NCBI GenBank assembly: GCA_029339505.1
Contig: JAQISU010000167.1
Coordinates: 1,333,001-1,397,000 of the forward strand
DNA length: 64,000 bases
DNA from: Unio delphinus
Lineage: Eukaryota > Mollusca > Bivalvia > Unionida > Unionidae
Direction: 5' to 3'
The notes beneath the pieces were generated by a model. It did no database searches. It was given only the letters and a program-made list of their open reading frames with translations, and was not told the origin of the DNA. Position numbers and translations under genes: made by a program. Of the stretch, positions 1 through 11,824 are shown piece by piece (position 1 is the stretch's first letter; each line of letters starts with the position of its first letter).

Positions 1-365
1 TCCTCTGTGCATGCTGCTGAATCCAGTCTTCACATGCAAGGTTTCTGACAAAAACTAACTCACCAAGGGTTCAAGACCCATCGGCTACCCTCAGCCTGGT
101 TTAACTGGCCAGTTATGGCCATATTCCAGGATGTGGCAACTGCGCATGCCACAGCTTCTTGGAGCCATAGGCGAGAGCTGAATGCCAAGTGGAGACCAAA
201 GATGGGCGAGCTACCCCCAAAGGAGTACGACTGCTTAACCAGCCAGAGGTGTTACCCCTCCCAGGACACCCCATAACTAATAATAGTGAAAGGGCTATAA
301 CATAATAGAACTGAACTGAATGGTGACAGTTTTGCCATTCTAATTTGGGGATATTACCTGTACCA
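1..365. other. Intergenic or intronic sequence, possible dispersed repeat
   Basis: I see no open reading frame or splice-bounded exon here. The first 280 bases are richer in GC than the surroundings and contain a B-box-like GGTTCAAGACCC near position 69, which hints at an old tRNA-derived SINE tail. I could not find a second copy in the window to confirm this. Confidence 0.3.
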
Positions 366-552
366 ACTTATCATATAATAATAATTTCATATCAAACAGA
401 TTTATACCATATAATAATAATATCATATCAAACAGATTTATACCATATAATAATAATAATATCATATCAAACAGATTTATACCATATAATAATAATATCA
501 TATCAAACAGGTATATACCATATAATAATAATTTCATATCAAACAGATTTAT
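366..552. repeat. Minisatellite, about 36-bp unit, five copies
   Basis: A unit of about 36 bp built from TTATACCATATAATAATAAT plus ATCATATCAAACAGAT is repeated head to tail about five times, with one copy carrying an extra AAT and one a TTTC variant. The apparent long open frames on both strands arise from this repeat. The array starts about 20 bp inside the intron that follows host exon 5. Confidence 0.85.
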
Positions 553-572
553 CCATTAATAATTGTATTCAC

Positions 573-701
573 CTCTTGCTACATTTCTGGATGTCAGCTT
601 GTAGTTTGCGAAAAGAAAATGGTTGTTTTGTGGATGTGGGTTACGTCGGAGTAGATCAGCCAGTTCGTTATCTACATTTTTCTCATTGCCATTTGCTGTA
701 T
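573..701 (-). CDS. Host gene exon 5 (propeptide region)
   Basis: The minus strand shows an acceptor TCATTTTGCAG at 702-710, then 129 open bases, then the donor AGAG/GTGAAT at 573/572. It enters in phase 1, matching the exit phase of exon 4, and leaves in phase 1. The peptide is hydrophilic and contains NELADLLRRNPHPQNN and ends near SRNVAR. Such a linker-like stretch is compatible with the end of an ADAM propeptide just before the catalytic domain. No stop interrupts it. The 36-bp minisatellite starts about 20 bp beyond the donor. Confidence 0.6.
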
Positions 702-1101
702 CTGCAAAATGAGATATTTTTGTCATGTACCAATATCATTAAGTCTCTAGTGTTTTATAACTGTTTTTTGTTATAAATAATCAAATACAGATCTCGTAAG
801 AAAACAAAATCTTTATCATGCTGGTGTTTAATAACTTTATCTTAGCTTACATCAAGAGGAAAATATGTCATTGTACAATGACAAAGATTGCAATCATAAT
901 TATCATTATAACCAATTAAAGCTATTGCAAAAACACCTAGAAAATACCATAAAGTCATTATTTATATGTATAATCCATCTTCCATCCATGTATTATTGTG
1001 ATTGTACATAGCAGTAAATGTCAACTTAATGGATATCCAATTAAAACATTTAAAATGAATACATTGTTTTTTGTGTCAAGATATAATAAACGTTTGCAAA
1101 C
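702..1101 (-). other. Intron 4 of the host gene
   Basis: An AT-rich stretch with no coding signal, bounded by exon 4 (donor GTTTGC at 1101-1096) and exon 5 (acceptor CAG at 702-704). I see no recognisable repeat in it. Confidence 0.5.
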
Positions 1102-1261
1102 CTTTATTTTCGACTGAAAGATCTCTTTGGATATTTGTTTGCTCATGTAGAACATATCGTCTGCCAAAAAGATTTGAAACAGCCAACAAGTTTATTGATG
1201 TGGCGTCACTCTCCAGTGGTCGAAGGTCATAATTTCTGTCTCCAATGCGTATGTTTCCATT
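1102..1261 (-). CDS. Host gene exon 4 (propeptide region)
   Basis: The acceptor TTAAACTAG abuts 1261 and the reading frame opens with NGNIRIGDRNYDL, then runs through GRRYVLHEQTNIQRDL. It enters in phase 0, as exon 3 predicts. The likely donor is AAAG/GTTTGC at 1102/1101, which is a weak match to consensus, so the 3' boundary is less certain than the start. About 53 codons, leaving in phase 1. An open frame on the other strand over the same bases is a shadow. Confidence 0.6.
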
Positions 1262-2375
1262 CTAGTTTAAGGTGGAAAAGAATCAAAAGGCATATAATCA
1301 AAACTTATCAGTCAGACTGAGTTTTGCCTATCTCTATTATCATGATAATATGGTAATTTCAGGCATTAATAATAATATTAGTAGCCATTATAATGCAAGA
1401 AATAACAAGTTTTCCTCAACGTGTCTGCAAATGTCAGAATACTTACACTTACTAACCCTGGATCTGAAGATAAAAGATAGCACAATTTGCCTTGTAAAGG
1501 TTGAAGGAGGGGCAGGCCTCAATTTTGTTGCCAGACCAGAACCCTAAGTAGTGCAATAATAGCGGTGTGAGACTGGGCACTCGATTATGGTTCCAGATCC
1601 CTAAACCACTTCTATATACTTCATGACATTTACCTCATTCAGGATTTAGGCACACATTGCTTGCAAATGTAAGAGCCCCTACCCCCAAAGTATCAGAAGA
1701 TGGTCACACAACAACTACAGCTACTCACCGTAATTATTATTAATCACGACTATACTACACGGTACATTTTATGCAAATTGTTTTCTTCGTGTGAGAATAT
1801 ATTATTTTTGATTGCTATGCTACATAAAATGTGTACTGTAGAGATTTGCCATTGTCAAAGTACATTGCCAAGAATGATTCACTTAGTACTTGCTACTTTT
1901 ATGTAAATAAACATGTTGGTATGTTTTGCATCTTAGATTTCGGACTGCAACACTGGTGTCCAAACCTGAGTGCTTTAAGTTGAAATCAAATATATCTTAA
2001 TGAAGCAAACAAATGTTAGTCTTGGCATTCCCTCTTGGTTAATATAAGAAATAATATTTTAATATGACCAATATTTTGGCATAGCTTTCCTATACAAGTT
2101 TAAGACAAGGCTTTCTAAAAGAGAAAATCTAATGATTTTCCCATGCAGAACATACATCAGACAAATGTCAACAATCTGTCTTTGATATGTTTCAAGAATA
2201 TGATGCAAGTAGAATTCACCAGTCACCACTATGGTTGACAAAAACAAAAGGTTGTTGACTACTCACAACTGGTGTAATCAACAATACCACCAAATTATAT
2301 TACTGTATGGAAAAAAAAATTAATCTCTAATTGTGTTACAAGGTGATGCACACAGTTCATATATTTTATACTTAC
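1262..2375 (-). other. Intron 3 of the host gene
   Basis: About 1.1 kb of AT-rich sequence between exon 3 and exon 4. Short open frames here have no codon structure or splice context that I would trust. No mobile element was recognised. Confidence 0.5.
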
Positions 2376-2465
2376 AATGACTCTCTCACACTGTCCATTT
2401 GATTTTTTGATGCATCGGACGGTCATGAATGCCCAGTTCTCCTTATCCAGGTAGTAGGCCACATC
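2376..2465 (-). CDS. Host gene exon 3 (propeptide region)
   Basis: A 90-bp exon, exactly 30 codons in phase 0-0, lies between the acceptor TTTGAATAG and the strong donor GTAAGTATA. It reads DVAYYLDKENWAFMTVRC and continues with KKSNGQCERVI. Exon 2 ends in NLEKE and exon 4 opens with NGNIRIG, a junction order I recall from oyster-type secreted ADAM proteins. There are two cysteines. Splice sites at both ends fit consensus well. Confidence 0.7.
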
Positions 2466-4457
2466 CTATTCAAATAAATATGTGTAATTTTATATTCGAA
2501 GGAAGTACAGCAGGTAAAAGTTTCAGCATGTAGATATTTAGGAAAGTAGGTGACTACAGCTCATTTCTTACTTAAGTACCGAGATGTGTGGGCAAGTGGG
2601 TTTTAAGATTTATTATGTATGTGATTGATACGATACTAGGAAAGTCAATATGTGATAAATTTTGAATCTATCCTAATGCTGAAAACATTTTAACATGTAA
2701 TCATTTTAACAAATATATACATCTTCCCTTAGGCGCCATATCAAATATCGGTGCGCTGACCAGGGGAACATGATAAATAAACACCATTATTCAACTGTAT
2801 CATATGACCAAGTAACTGGGCCGATTATATATACATGTATATATAGATACGAATATATGAACATAAACGGTATAACAGAATAAAAGTAAAGCCGACACTT
2901 TGAGTAAAATTAAAAAAATAATTTATTTCTGTAAGTTACAAAGTGAAAATTTAAGAGAAAGTTACAGTAATTGTGAATTTAATCCCAAATAGTCCTAAAT
3001 GTGTTATCACAAATCTTAAAGTATAGAATGTTCTAAATAAATTCCAATAGTTTTAAATGTATTGATGTATCACAGTGATATAATCCAGAATGTCTTTGAA
3101 TGAGTCATCAGTAATTCCAAAGTATTTCTTTTATTCTCAAATGTCATTAAACACTTTGCAGTTCCAATCAATAATTGTAAAAAATAATTACTCTCAAATT
3201 ATATTTGAATATAACTATAAATTCTGAATATAAATTCCCCAGAAATGAAATAAAACAGAATTGTTCTTATATACATACTGTCATCTGACCTATGACAAAA
3301 AAAATGAAATAGACTAAACATGAAATGGTGAGGAAGGCACACACTCTAACCCCAATCACAGGCAACGGTCAATCATACACTATATTGAACACTGTTGAAA
3401 AATTATATTGTAAATGTTGACACATCATTACGAGGATTCAGGTTCATTATTTTTCTCTGGCACTTGACAGATTTCCAGATACTTTTGTCCCTGAGCATGA
3501 GGTACAGCAAGGAACAAAAATAAAAGCATAGGGGATTGAAATGAAATTATGTGTTGTTTAATTCATGCAGAAAACGAGGATTATTAATACTGTCGTTTAT
3601 TTATGATGTCCATGATACTTAATAAGTGGAAATTCATGACTGATATAGCAGAGAGTTGAGACACAAATGCCAATTGCAGTGGTAGTCCGAGTTTCCTCTA
3701 ACCCTTGCCACCCCATTTTTGATAATTGGACATTTATGTTGGGGTGTAGCCTACAAAAAGTAGTAAAAGTAAAAGTAAAACTGTTATTTTAGACCACTTT
3801 CAAACATGCGAACGCATTGACACCAACCAGCATGATGACATTATTAAAGCTATCTGCAAGACCAATGCACTCATCAATACTACTATTGCATTGAAGATAC
3901 TTTTGACAAGACCCCATACACACTACAGATCAGCAATTGTTTAACAGAGCATCGCCGCCAAATGCTCCAAAGTCCAATACTGTAAAACTAGCACCATTTA
4001 ATTGAGCTTATGGGCTGCTGTATGTGAGGATTAAGGTTATAAACCATCTGCTTTGCATCGAAATCATGTTTCTCGACGCTGTTTGCATGTAAGTGTTAAG
4101 GCTGAATTATGGACGTTTCGTCCCAGGACATTTCGCCCCAACAGGTACATGGATGTTTCGCCCCATGACGTTTCTGCCTAGGATTTTTCTCCCACATCAA
4201 TGAAAATATCGGACATTTATATAAATTCATCAGCATTACACCATTTTACTTTAGGTGCTTACCGTTAAGATTTCATTTCATACCCCATAATCCTATTTCT
4301 CTCTCTTATATTTCAATTACATCCAGCGTGCTGGTCTATCAGACAATATTTTCCCCTTTTTATTCATTTATGTAAAAAGACTTATTAGAAAATTAATCTA
4401 TCGTTTACAGTTATAATTTTCTATAATGCAGTACTTTTATTTTCGCTATTACACAAA
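2466..4457 (-). other. Intron 2 of the host gene, distal part without genes
   Basis: AT-rich sequence with no credible coding frame. At 4105-4200 there is a degenerate run of short units resembling GGACGTTTCGTCCCA and GGACATTTCGCCCCA, probably a scrap of a dispersed repeat. Nothing else is recognisable. Confidence 0.4.
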
Positions 4458-4795
4458 CTGATGAAGACCGCTCCGGTGGCATAGTGGTTAGAGGGTCCGC
4501 CGTGGAAGCGGGAGGACGTGGGTTCAATTCCCGGCCTGTATGCAGTGTGGCAATTTATAATGATATCTAGCACTGGGTCATCATGCCGCATACATGTAGC
4601 ATTATGCCCCACCCAGTCACATTATTCTGACACCAGGCCGACCAGTCATAACACTAACATCTTATTGCTGACCGCCAAACGAGGCAGCTGTTAGTACCAT
4701 TTTGATAAGTCTTTGGTATGACTCGGCCGGGGAATAGCACCAGCGACCTACGCGAACGCTCAAACTAGCAGTCCCAAATAAACATGACGTTCTAA
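4458..4795 (+). repeat. tRNA-derived composite SINE-like element
   Basis: A tRNA-like head has an A box (TGGCATAGTGGTTAGAG, near 4475) and a B box (GTGGGTTCAATTCCC, near 4524). There is no complementary acceptor stem, so it is not a functional tRNA gene. It is followed by a core of about 210 bp (TGTATGCAGTGTGGCAATTT onward) that recurs at 21.1 kb and 58.6 kb. The right end GACTCGGCCGGGGAATAG matches the reverse complement of a decayed second tRNA-like end that is better preserved at 58.83-58.90 kb. The core contains a hairpin around GTCATCATGC ... GCATTATG. Confidence 0.6.
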
Positions 4796-4954
4796 ATACA
4801 TTACATCTTTTTTAAAAGGTTGAACTTTACTACTTTTTTAAAATCGGTTTAGTTTATATCTTGCCATTGTTACTAATTAATACTATTTTCAACAGAATGT
4901 TATGGTGACAATTGCCTCTTTTTAAATGTTAAGCATTGAAGTATTTTGTTTTCG

Positions 4955-7322
4955 TTAATCGATCAAATTCGTTATACGTTTCGCTTTAAGTTTGAAAATG
5001 GACTTTATTGTTAGTTGCAAGGTTCTGCCAAATATTCCGTCCTTGGTAAACACTGTCGTTGTGCCATTTCGCCCTAGAATGAATTTAACATCCCTTTGGC
5101 AAACGGTCGCCTTCCTTCGTTTGTCTGCATGTAGTTTAAAGTGATGCCTTCCTGCTCCTAGTATTTCTCTTTTGAATTTATTTCGGTCTTCAAGAGCGTG
5201 GCACCAGGAAGCCAAGCCGATGACTTATTGTTTTAGTTTTAAAATCATCCACGTAGTTTGCAAAAATGCCCTTCTAAATCTCGTTGCCTTTATGGTACTT
5301 TTCTGCCTTGGGAAAGTGGTAAATTTCGTAAACTTTTAACAATTGGTATCCCAGGTCAAGAGTATTTAACAATTCCACGCTGATCCGCGTTCTCATCAAG
5401 GTATGTTCTTCCTGCGTGTGCTGACAAGGTCTCTCTTGGTTGCACGTTTCAGCCCATGTACGGCAGCAGGAAAACATCAGTTTTCCTTGGCAATGGTGAG
5501 GTAAAACACGGGATGGTACAAGTCTGTGGGAGGAAAGACTTTGCACTTTATCAATGTTTCGGATTGTCGAATGTCGTCTAGGTCGATGCGTTCCGTCAGC
5601 ATTTGCTGGTGCCCTTTGGAAACGAGACGCTATCTGCACACATAAGGATACAGCGAACACACGTCCAATTATTTGATTTCTTCTCCTTCTCCTCGTCGAC
5701 TTGGAAGAACAAACATGTGGCATTTGTCCGTCTTCCGTACTAACTGTTCCTCGAGTTTAGTGGGTCCACCAGCTTGTAACTTTCCACGATGACATTAAAC
5801 TCGGGGTCGGTTTTCAAACGGTGTACTCGTGTTCCCACATTTCCACCACTTGAAATCCTTGATGTTCTAACTTCAAGTGCCACTGACATGTGGCCTCGTA
5901 CAAGTCTTTCATGGTTCCTTGTAAAAACTGATTTTTAGTGTCACATTGAAGGTAGCAGAGGGGATATCTGTGAAATAAAAATCCGTTAAACTCGTACATG
6001 ATCGTGGGTTTTCTAAGTCCCCACCATCCACCGAATATGCTCCAATGGTCTTTTCGCCTCCTCAGTTTCGGATATGTTGAATCCATATGTCTTCCTTGTC
6101 ACACAAGTAATGTAGCCAGCGTAAGACATTGACCGAGTATCGACGTTTGACAAAATTCGTCGTTTGAGGGTTTATGACAGCCAGTGTGTTTTCGGACATG
6201 ACATGTTTGTGGTACACTAAGGAACACGCTTTGGCAATGGTGCAGGCATTTTTCAAAGGATCGAACCCTCTGTGTTGAATGAACAGTTCTCGAAATTTTC
6301 CACATCAACCCCGTAAAATGTCCACGTCGGAACCACACTACTTTAACATTTCTACCTGAGAGTCGAAGGATTCGAGGCGTGAGTCTGGTAGCAAGCGTAG
6401 AAAGCTTCTCATTGTTTGGTGCGCATGTTGTTGGGGTAATAAGATTATGTCCCAGGCAAATGTTATAAAACGACGTGTTGATTCGCTTCGGTATTTAACA
6501 AGTGCTGAAAAAACATTTGGCATGGCCAAATAACTCATCGATTCTTTAAACAGTACTTGTCCCACTTGCATGGATATGATTTTTGCTCCGTTCAAAGTCA
6601 CTTTACGACGTTCGGTACTTTGTTCCATATTCTATCTCAAAAGAATCTGTCCATCGTTTCCCGAGAAATTGTCAGCCATCACCTTGGCATGGCGATGATA
6701 ATCTCCGTAATGTTCTATGTCCTCTTTGCTTCACGTCTCGTCGATGGGGTCTATGATCAATTGGGCGAAATTGGCTTGCGTGTTCGGTTCTAAAAAGATT
6801 TGTTCACGTCCTCCATGGATCTTTATGCAATGAGGGCAATGACTTAAGATAGGTTCTTGGATGCACTTCTCGCACGCTTGATGAGCCACGCAGAAATAAG
6901 GAATGTGAATGCCAGTCTCTTGCATACATTAAAATTCTGAAAAGATGAAATAGAAAAGCCCATTTCTTTTAGTCATCTTACTCCTCAAGTTTGGCATGGT
7001 ATTTTTGAATGTAGCAATCGTGTTCCAAGTCCACAACTTGGTGACAAAGTTGATATCGTTTCTTTTCTGGACATACGTGAGCCTTGGTATTATTGGTACG
7101 TATACGTTGTCCAAATGTACGGCATAATCTCAGTAGTTAACAAATACTTTTCTGATGGGAACCTTGTGTCTTTAGATGTTGCTGGTAACAGACAGGGCTG
7201 ACAAAAGTGCGCTGACAAGTTGGGCAATGCACTCTTTCATGTCCTACGTCAACAAAGGGTTTAGAGGCCAAACATCCGTCACATTTCGAACCACAATGCT
7301 TGTGTCGTTCTTGATTGTTATA
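4955..7322 (-). pseudogene. Polinton/adintovirus-type DNA polymerase B, broken and truncated
   Basis: Reading from 7322 down, conserved blocks of a protein-primed family B polymerase appear in order but in shifting frames. The order is a Cys/His-rich module (CPTCQRTFVSPVCYQQH, 7325-7137), the Exo I vicinity (MQETGIHIP, 6925-6731), the block KNACTIAKACSLVYHKHVM (6256-6062), EFNGFLFHRYPLCYLQ and WEHEYT (6086-5814), QGKLMFSCCRTWAETC and DLGYQLLKVYEIYHF (5723-5274), and WCHALEDRNKFKREI ending at motif B (near NSFWG, 5215-4955). The start is cut off by a LINE 3' end at 7322, and the region carrying motif C is missing. At least seven frame changes make it a pseudogene. It lies in host intron 2, in the same orientation as the host gene, and belongs to the same subfamily as the copy at 62.1-64.0 kb. 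Confidence 0.88.
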
Positions 7323-7560
7323 CACATTATTAGGTCTTTAAGTTTGTTACTGCAGTCGAAAAGGGTGAGTTTTAAGGGCACTCTTGAAATGGATCACTGT
7401 CATTGTGTCCAATTTCAATGGTCAATTTGTTCCACGTTGCTGGGCCCTGGCATCCAAAAGAAGGTTATCCATACGAGGAGGAACGTAAGTATCTCGCTGG
7501 TGCGTGCACATGGGTGAGGCCAGATAGGTATGTCATACCCTTCTCTTCCTCTTGTGGTGA
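7322..7560 (-). mobile_element. LINE (CR1/L2-like) 3' end, truncated
   Basis: The minus strand reads a decayed end of a non-LTR reverse transcriptase ORF, with recognisable LTHVHAPARYLRSSS and QGPATWNKL, followed by a tail ending AAAGACCTAATAATGTG. The same tail and ORF end recur at 59.5-59.7 kb (minus) and 20.77-21.06 kb (plus). The 5' side is truncated near 7560, as is usual for LINE insertions. It abuts the 5' truncation of the polymerase pseudogene, so it may have inserted into that gene. Confidence 0.65.
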
Positions 7561-7669
7561 CAATGACTTGATATATTTCATAAGGGCAAGTGAAAGTCCA
7601 ACAATTAGGAACCTGGCTGACTTATTCGAACGACAATGGTGCGTCTTAAACAACTCATGCTATTGAACT

Positions 7670-10060
7670 GTCACCTACTTTTCGGTAATTATTTAGGCAT
7701 AGTTATGTTGAAAACTAGTCTTTCGGTTTGGTTAATTAATTTATCAGTATAATTAACAATATAAATACGCTTTGCTATTTTTACTTTGCATGGCTTTGTG
7801 AGGCTATGTGTGCTTTGTGAGGCTTTGTGAGGCTTTGTGTGGCTTTTCCAGGCTTAACAGTATCTAGTAGGACCGGTATGTACCCATTACCGATTTCAAT
7901 AATGGAAACCCTCATAAAAAGTGATGAAATATGCAAGGAACTTAATCAGTTCATTCAGTGATTTATAATTTCTAACATGACTGAGTAGATTGGCCCTATC
8001 ATTGTTATCATCTGCACGTTTCATGCTTAACGGAAGTTTTCAGTATCATAGCAGGACATGCTCAAGATCCATATCCAGTCCCTGAACAATTCCATTTTCA
8101 GCGAAGGGGTGTGTGCACTGCAGATGAACATATATAAATTGTCTGCTTCCGATATTTACAATGTCGAATCAAGCAAAGTAAAAGAATGACAATAACAATT
8201 TCGCTTTTAATGTGCATATAACAAGCGGTTTAATTTCTATGCTCATGTTTGCAAAAAGATAAAATTTCAAGGTTTTGTAATTTACGGAATTATCCGGCAG
8301 TTACATAACAGGATGAAATGTCTATATTATATTGTATAATGGAAATAAAATAGTCCATATCATAGTCAATATGTTAGTATGAAAAGTCAGTTAAGCATGA
8401 AAGGTGCATGGTATGCCAGCATTAGTGCCATTCTGGTCATAGTCAGGTTAGAAATTACAAATCAGTGATTCAGTTGACTTAGTTCTGTGCACTTTTTACC
8501 ACAAAGTCGGTAGAGCTTACAATCAAACGGGGTACGTTTTTAGACTATAGCTTAATTATTTGCACTTTGTGGTTTTATACTTTCGTGCAAGGCAAAAGAC
8601 TCAAGTTTTGCCCTTGATACATTTTACTGTAAGACTTTATTTTACGGTAAAATACTCATTCTTTGCATCTCTAGAGGTGGCATGGACATATTCCGACCAG
8701 TAGGGTAATCCGAGCGTGGATGTACGTCCTGCTGTTTACAAACAAATATATGTAGATTTCTTCCAGAGTTGTTTGTTTTTATTTGTGCACATGCGTATGT
8801 AACTTACTAAAGCTGTTTCCAGGAGACGAGGGCATCGCGTGACTAGCTGACGTGATAGCCTCAGTATGCTCTGTTCCGCGCGAGTTCAGTATGCTTTCAA
8901 TAACATTATAATATTATAATTATGTAATATTATCTTTAAAATAATGCTTTTTCTCTCGCTTAAAGGTACAAATTACACTAGTAAATGACGAATATCAATA
9001 GTATATTGTATAATACAATATGCTGTATAAAGGTCGGATTTACCCCAGGTTCTTTATGATAAGAGGGCAATTCCAACCAAGAACACAAGCTTAAAGAAAA
9101 TGAAGAATTATGATTAGTTTGTATTGAACTTTGAAGAAAAGTAACCAAGGAATAAATATGTAATTAAAAACAATAAATAAAGCATTTAAGGTATAAATCT
9201 AATTAAAAATAAAATGTTACTCCACACCTATCTCAATAACAACATCTGCAATTATCTATACAAGAATATCGATTTCTATCTGCTATATCCCTATCTGAAG
9301 AAAAAAAAACATATCACAAAATTTAAAGCTTTAAATTGTATCATAAACAAAACATTTGTATTTTATAGATGAAACAACACAGTACGGTAAAGGACTAATT
9401 GCTTGCACCTCTATTCATTGTACTGCTATCATTTTCTGTACGGTAAAAGGCCCATAACTCAATGTTTCTACTTCTTGGATTGGTGCTTCATGAGTTGGAT
9501 CATATCATTAAGTCTCATTGTAATTCCCCAGAATGAAAATCTCTAATTTTTTCAAATATGATTTAAATCCACTAGCAATTGATACGAACCTTGAGTGTTG
9601 CCATCATTTATACCGTACTCATTTAAATTTTCTCTGAATGAATCAATTAGTCAAATAGTTTTTAATATGGTTATATTTCGAGCATTTATATGTATTAAGA
9701 TTTTGTAAATTGCGAAACATTGAAACATTAAGTGTGCTTGAATTTTCTTCTAACTTTAATTAAGTAATGAAGTATCCAACATTGGCGTATTTAAATATCA
9801 TTATTTTTTAGTTATATCTCACTATTTGTAATGTATTTTTTGTATAATTTGTTTAATATTTAATTATATGTTCGATCAAAATGTTTAATTTATAACCGCT
9901 ATTGTTTAAGTTTTAAAACTGTGTAATTGTTATTGCTGTTTTAATGGTTAAAAAGTGTATAAGTTTAAAACATTTTGAACGTTTTAAACAATTTTAATTG
10001 ATTGTTTAACTAATTTCTTAAGAGGTTTGTACTTTATTAATCTCAAAATGCTGCCATCAC
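7670..10060. other. Intron 2 of the host gene, no gene recognised
   Basis: AT-rich sequence. A short run of GCTTTGTGAG-like 10-mers lies at 7795-7850. No protein-coding frame, RNA gene or known element is supported over these 2.4 kb. Confidence 0.4.
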
Positions 10061-10130
10061 TAACTCCTATCACACTGGAGGCGATATCTGATTAATGTGA
10101 CACTGGATGTGATATCTATTAGGAATTGAT
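10060..10130. repeat. Possible terminal repeat of the gypsy-type element (left)
   Basis: GGCGATATCTGATTAATGTGACACTGGATGTGATATC here (about 45 bases, with mismatches) matches the repeated block at 15.62-15.76 kb on the other side of the retroviral genes. TGTGACACTGG resembles the TG start of Ty3/gypsy LTRs. A full LTR cannot be delimited on either side. Confidence 0.35.
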
Positions 10131-10194
10131 TTTTTAGTAAAATTAATAAGATTACTATTTTCTTTAAATTGTATTAAAGTAATGTTTTATTCAT

Positions 10195-11682
10195 TTATAT
10201 TAAGTAAGTTCTAAAGTGTGTTAAGATTAATTGGGTGAAGTTGAGTAACTTCAGTCGAATTGTCAGAACAAGTAGGATATGTCCGTCATATGTCATAGAT
10301 GTAGTAACAACTGCGCAGTGACAAGGAATACTCATGATACAAAAACGACAACTTTTAACAATGCGACGTTGATTTTGACATTCAAGTATTATTTCGTCCA
10401 TAAGGTAAACTAATATTTGATTTGAGGAAATGTCTAGAATATGTGGTACGACTCGGTTTGTCATGAAACGGAAGTTATAAGTCTGATGGATATTATTATT
10501 CTTATCATCTTGGAATAGACTATTGATACACTCGGGTTGAGACAAGGGTTTGAGTGTAGGGCGGATATTACAATGTAAAATGTCCTTACCAGTGCATTGA
10601 TTTAGGGTCGATAACGCTAGTGTTGTGTAAAATTGGCGGTCATCAGATACAAGCATTATGTATGGTAAATCAAGTAATTGCGTAACATGTGTAGATGAAG
10701 CGTTAATTGGGACCGGAAAGGATTGAATTCGATACATGTCAAATGGTCGTCGTCGCTATGAGATTGGAATTTGCAGAGCAATATAGAGGTCGCGGTTTTT
10801 ACGCGTTGTTATGAATGACCCAAATTGATAATAATAACGTGGATCTGTCGGTGTTACTGAATAGCCTGAATAATTGGTAGATATCATAGTTTCAATTTGA
10901 TTTATTGAGTCCGCTAAAACGTGAGGTGGAATCAGTATCGGAGGCAACTTTCCTGCTGCTGATTCCGATGTTGCTATTTGTAATTTCTCTAATGTATGCC
11001 TGATTTGCTGGGATTCTAATTTTTGGGAGGCAAATAGTTCTTCTGCTTTCTGATATTGTAGGCGTATGTTTTCTTCATTTTCAATCATTGTACGTTCTAA
11101 TAACTGAAGCGTTTTCGAGTTTTGACCAATAGCTGATAATATATTTGTAAAGCGATTGTCGACCTTTGAAATATAGGAGGAAAAATCACCTCCATGGCGG
11201 GCAAGAGCACTGAGCATTTTATTATTCTGTCTTGTCAGCATATTTATGTGACTTGCTAATGTGGCGACGTCTCCTGTTGTAGCTAAACCGAATAGGCTTT
11301 TACCTATTTCACCAACGAAGGGCAAAATTGCTCTTTTTGACAAATTTGAAGACTGAAAAATACCATCTGGTATTAACTCATTAATTAATGAGATTGTTTC
11401 GTTAAACTGTGCATTCATTATAAGACGTATTGCGTTTATTTGTTGAAGTAGTGAATTTCTGTAGCTACATTTGACACCTTTAAGACAATACTCTATAGGA
11501 TTGACAGAAATATTCTCTGGAAGTTGTATTTGAAACGTGTGTATCCACTTATCGGCCGAACAATATACTGGTGAGAGAGACTGGTAAATAACTCCATAGT
11601 TTAATCTTTGTACATCTACAGCAGACCCTGGATTCAGAGTCAGGAGAAGCAGTCATATGACCAAAATCCACATTCCACTCAT
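10195..11682 (-). pseudogene. Envelope (baculovirus F-like) gene of gypsy-type retrovirus
   Basis: The likely start at 11682 opens a hydrophobic signal-peptide-like segment that already contains a TGA. The long open part (11418-10756) carries a furin-like KR cleavage point directly before a fusion-peptide-like AILPFVGEIGKSLFGL, then a coiled-coil-prone heptad region. A frameshift near 10745 leads to the C-terminal ectodomain (10737-10195) with PVPINAS, DRQFYTTL and several cysteines (C..C motifs). This layout, with cleavage followed by a glycine/phenylalanine-rich fusion peptide, is that of F-type envelope proteins of errantivirus-like elements. I could not place a transmembrane segment with confidence. 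Inactive as read. Confidence 0.7.
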
Positions 11683-11824
11683 ACCTTAAAGAAAAGAAAA
11701 GAATTTGAGAGTTTTGCCGGCGAAAGAAGAAGAAGAAAGATAGAAGGCACGAGGAAGTGATGGAATGGCGGAAAGGACTAGCATTAATTCTCTCAGGTGC
11801 GAAGGAATTTTCCTTCTAAATTTC

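Noticed and set aside
345..776. 143-codon frame rich in Tyr-His-Ile
   Set aside because: The frame is produced by the 36-bp minisatellite and then runs antisense through host exon 5.
4468..4541. Possible functional tRNA gene
   Set aside because: A and B boxes are present, but no acceptor stem pairing can be formed and the sequence continues into a repeated core. It is a SINE head.
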